A DNA stretch of 64,000 nt, taken from the NCBI GenBank assembly GCA_030715195.1, contig JAUYVI010000007.1, forward strand, positions 372,001-436,000. Direction: 5' to 3'. Position 1 is the stretch's first letter; each line of letters opens with the position of its first letter. Shown here in pieces: positions 61,680 through 64,000 of the stretch. The notes under the pieces were generated by a model, which saw only the letters and a list, made by a program, of their open reading frames with translations, was not told the origin of the DNA and ran no database searches. A program made the translations under genes and the position numbers. This DNA is from Dongia sedimenti (GTDB taxonomy: Bacteria; Pseudomonadota; Alphaproteobacteria; Dongiales; Dongiaceae).

Positions 61680-63794
61680 GTGACGAAGGGGCTAGGCCAG
61701 GTCGAAGATTTCCCGGGCGGAATGGCGCGCAGCGATTCCAAGGCGGGAGATCCGCGCCTGCGCCGCTGGCTCGAGCGCTGGCGTCCCGCGGCTCCCGTCC
61801 TGCTGCTGTTCGCGATCGGGGTCGGCGCGGTCTTCGGCCTGACCTATCTCGGCGGCATCGGTCTCGACCGCGAGGCGGCGCAGACCTCGCTCCTGGAAAT
61901 GTCCACCCAGCTCGCCGACCGGACCAAGGATCTGGAATCGGTTGCGCGCGATTACGCCTGGTGGGACGAGGCGGGGCAGAACCTGGCGGTGCGTTTCTCA
62001 CCCGGCTGGGCCAAGGACAATCTGGGGCCGGAGACCATCTCCGCCAGCTACACGCAGGTGACCGGCACCCTCGCGGTCGGCGGCGACAACCAGATCCTCT
62101 ACGGCTTCATCGGGCGGCACGAGTTTGTCCACGGCGAAGCCATCGCCTTCGCCGGCGGATTCACAAAATTGATGGACGAGGCAAGATCGCGCGCGGGCGA
62201 TGCGCCGGTGCCGGTCCATGCGATGCTGCGATTGGGCGATGTGATCTATCTGGCCGGCGCCGCCGCGGTGACGACGTCCGAGGCTTCGACCGCGCGGCCG
62301 GTCCTGGTGATGCTGACGGCGCTCGATGCCGAGACCTTGGACGCGATCTGCATGGCGACGCGGGTCGAGGCCCTGCAGACCGCGCCCGGCATCGCCGCAA
62401 ACGCGGTCGGGCAGCCCTTGATCGGCGCCGACGGCGGCACGCTCGGTTATCTCACCTGGATCCCGCCGCGTCCCGGCCAGCATTTGATCGGCCGCCTGCT
62501 GGTGCCGATCGCGCTCGTCACCTTGCTGCTGGCCGCGCTGTGCGTGATGGCGCTGGATCAGATCCTGCGGGTGCGGCGCGCCGCCGAGAGCTATGCCGAT
62601 CTGGTGGCGGCGAAGAACGCCAGCCTGCAGCGGGCCGCGAGCCTGCTCGGCGTGACCATCGATTCGATCGACGAGGGCATCGTCGTCATGACCAAGGACG
62701 GCGAGATCCGCCACTGGAACCAGACCTACGAGCGGATGTGGAACTTCCCGCCGGGCATCCTCAAGGCCGGGCTGAAGCTGCAGGACCTGATCGAGTGGAA
62801 GCTGCTGAACGGCGGCTACGAGCAGGTCGATGACGACCCCGAATGGGGTGACAGTGTGCCGCCGGCGCCCGGCACGCGCCGGCCGATCCGCCGCCGCCTC
62901 TATCGCGAGCCGCGCGGCCGGCTGATCGAATCGCGGCGCTTCGAAATGCCCGACGGTGCCGGCCAGATCGGCGTCACCCGCGACCTGACCGACGTGAAGC
63001 AGCGCGAGCAGGCGCTGATCGAGGCGCGCGAGCAGGCGGTGATCGCCAACCGCGCGAAATCGGAGTTCCTGGCCAATGTAAGCCACGAGCTGCGGACGCC
63101 GCTCAACGCGGTCATCGGCTTTTCCGAGGTGCTGGAGGTCGAGCTCTACGGCGCCATCGAGAATCCGCGCTACCGCAGTTACATTCGCGATATCCGCAAG
63201 AGCGGGCTGCTTCTCCTCAGCCTGATCAACGACATCCTCGATTTCTCCAAGCTCGAGGCCGGCAAGCTCGAATTGCGCCTGGAGCTCTGCGACTGCTCGG
63301 TCATCGCCGAGGATGCCGGCCGGCAGGTCGTTCATCAGGCGGAACAGCAAGGGCTCAATCTCGTGACCGAGCTGCCGGCTTCGCCGCTCACCATCCAGGC
63401 CGACGGCCGCGCGGTCTTCCGCGCTTTGCTCAATCTGCTGTCGAACGCGGTGAAGTTCACGCCGTCGGGCGGCACGGTGACCTTGCGCTATCGCCAGAAC
63501 GCCGAAGGCGCCGCCGTGTTCACCGTCGCCGACACCGGCATCGGCATTGCGCCCGCCGACATCGAAAAGGCGCTCTCGCCCTTCGGCCAGATCGACAGCG
63601 ACGTCGCGCGCCGCTATCGCGGCACCGGCCTCGGCCTCTCGATCGTGAAGGGCATCTGCGACCTGCATGGCGGCTCGCTCGACATCGACAGCGAGGTCGG
63701 CGTCGGCACCACCGTCACGATCGTGATTCCGGACCAGCGTCGCCGCGGTCTGTCCAGCGTGAGGGTCGCGCCGCGCGAGCCGGCCTCCGTCTAA
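61680..63794 (+). CDS. CHASE4-PAS sensor histidine kinase
   Basis: A 704-residue membrane kinase. Helix 1 (PVLLLFAIGVGAVFGLTYLGG, about 38-58) is followed by a periplasmic CHASE4 domain recognisable by DLESVARDYAWWDE, then helix 2 (LLVPIALVTLLLAALCVMAL), a PAS_7-type PAS domain (SIDEGIVVMTKDGEIRHWNQTYERMW), a HisKA domain with phosphoacceptor His469 in NVSHELRTPLNAVIGFSEVLE, and an ATPase domain (LLNLLSNAVKFTPSGG, ADTGIGIAP, GTGLGLSIVKGICDLHGG). No receiver or response regulator is adjacent, so it is an orphan. GTG at 61680 is used; ATG at 61722 is an alternative. Confidence 0.94.
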   Translation: MTKGLGQVEDFPGGMARSDSKAGDPRLRRWLERWRPAAPVLLLFAIGVGAVFGLTYLGGIGLDREAAQTSLLEMSTQLADRTKDLESVARDYAWWDEAGQNLAVRFSPGWAKDNLGPETISASYTQVTGTLAVGGDNQILYGFIGRHEFVHGEAIAFAGGFTKLMDEARSRAGDAPVPVHAMLRLGDVIYLAGAAAVTTSEASTARPVLVMLTALDAETLDAICMATRVEALQTAPGIAANAVGQPLIGADGGTLGYLTWIPPRPGQHLIGRLLVPIALVTLLLAALCVMALDQILRVRRAAESYADLVAAKNASLQRAASLLGVTIDSIDEGIVVMTKDGEIRHWNQTYERMWNFPPGILKAGLKLQDLIEWKLLNGGYEQVDDDPEWGDSVPPAPGTRRPIRRRLYREPRGRLIESRRFEMPDGAGQIGVTRDLTDVKQREQALIEAREQAVIANRAKSEFLANVSHELRTPLNAVIGFSEVLEVELYGAIENPRYRSYIRDIRKSGLLLLSLINDILDFSKLEAGKLELRLELCDCSVIAEDAGRQVVHQAEQQGLNLVTELPASPLTIQADGRAVFRALLNLLSNAVKFTPSGGTVTLRYRQNAEGAAVFTVADTGIGIAPADIEKALSPFGQIDSDVARRYRGTGLGLSIVKGICDLHGGSLDIDSEVGVGTTVTIVIPDQRRRGLSSVRVAPREPASV

Positions 63795-63804
63795 AACCGA
63801 GGCT

Positions 63805-64000
63805 CTAGTCGCAGCAGCCGGGATTGCCGGCTTCCGATTGCAGCGCCGCGGCCAGGGATTCGCGCCGATGCGCCACGGCGGGCCGGTGCTCCGCCGGAGG
63901 CATCAAGTCCCAGGGGCCGGCCGCATCGGCCGGTGCCTGGTGAAACCGGCCATCGGCATGCCAGGCGCAGGGGCCGAGCATCTGCACCGTGCCGGAGATG
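63805..64000 (-). CDS. C-terminal fragment of an unidentified protein (cut by window edge)
   Basis: The frame is open from the window edge (ISGTVQMLGPCAWHADGRFH and on) to a stop at 63805, about 64 codons. The end reads AALQSEAGNPGCCD. It has a cysteine in GPCAWH and two at the tail, but no recognised motif. It converges on the kinase gene with ten bases between. The real start is probably beyond the window, although a GTG at 63987 is also available. I cannot name the product. Confidence 0.45.
   Translation of the reverse strand, partial: ISGTVQMLGPCAWHADGRFHQAPADAAGPWDLMPPAEHRPAVAHRRESLAAALQSEAGNPGCCD

Noticed and set aside
61998..63668. 556-codon open frame antisense to the CHASE4 kinase
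   Set aside because: No motif and shadow-like composition; the kinase frame carries all H, N and G boxes.

Overview
This 64 kb window reads as one continuous stretch of a GC-rich alphaproteobacterial chromosome, most likely from a soil-type member of the Rhodospirillales. The clues are gene content and order: rpmH-rnpA-yidD-yidC-engB-argB, a HAD nucleotidase-dapD-dapE operon, a DUF2336 protein, a TRAP transporter, and an hppD-phhA pair with a divergent Lrp-type regulator. I see no phage, insertion sequence, CRISPR array or plasmid gene. Coding density is high, and convergent genes often overlap at their 3' ends. Taxonomy is inferred, not tested.

Layout. 1-3161 (minus): a DUF4129/DUF4350/MoxR/DUF58 operon. 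3355-10489: ArfB, a patatin lipase, a PAS-GGDEF diguanylate cyclase, a poxvirus-type topoisomerase IB, a small membrane protein and an AI-2E-family permease. 10446-13158 (minus): lysine/diaminopimelate genes. 13340-16403: DUF2336 protein and a K+/H+ antiporter. 16602-20363: a complete TRAP transporter. 20379-24823 (minus): the rpmH-to-argB block with a clear promoter. 24850-27489: phenylalanine/tyrosine catabolism. 27591-31552: a TVP38 membrane protein, a flavin disulfide-reductase relative, a sensor kinase and a small membrane protein. 31559-41423: rRNA methyltransferase, gamma-glutamyltransferase, two-TM channel, panBC, gpt, kup, a DUF4864 protein and an OmpA-like lipoprotein. 41919-41995: tRNA-Arg(ACG). 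42069-47114 (minus): an extracytoplasmic flavinylation/electron-transfer operon preceded by two paralogous microproteins. 47255-49956: cupin, flavin monooxygenase and hydrolase. 50136-58672: envelope and polysaccharide genes. 59011-64000: DUF1488 protein, tRNA-Val(GAC), N-formylglutamate amidohydrolase, GNAT acetyltransferase, a probable small RNA, a CHASE4 sensor kinase and a truncated gene.

The most interesting parts are these. (1) The four-gene redox operon at 43021-46216 encodes a PepSY protein, a DUF2271 protein carrying a textbook ApbE flavinylation motif, a PepSY-TM/flavodoxin/FAD/NAD reductase and ApbE; an array of 11-bp-spaced repeats lies upstream and looks like an OmpR-type operator. 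(2) Two tandem 58-59-residue paralogous proteins lie just upstream on the same strand. (3) An intergenic RNA at about 61293-61394 (minus) has three hairpins, two exposed anti-Shine-Dalgarno stretches and an intrinsic terminator. (4) A single 1128-residue protein fuses a degenerate GH18 domain, a polysaccharide deacetylase and a family 2 glycosyltransferase, divergent from a large Tat-exported DUF3131 protein. (5) The TRAP operon has a DctQ gene that seems to start at CTG and a DctM with a GGLxEPP repeat insertion.
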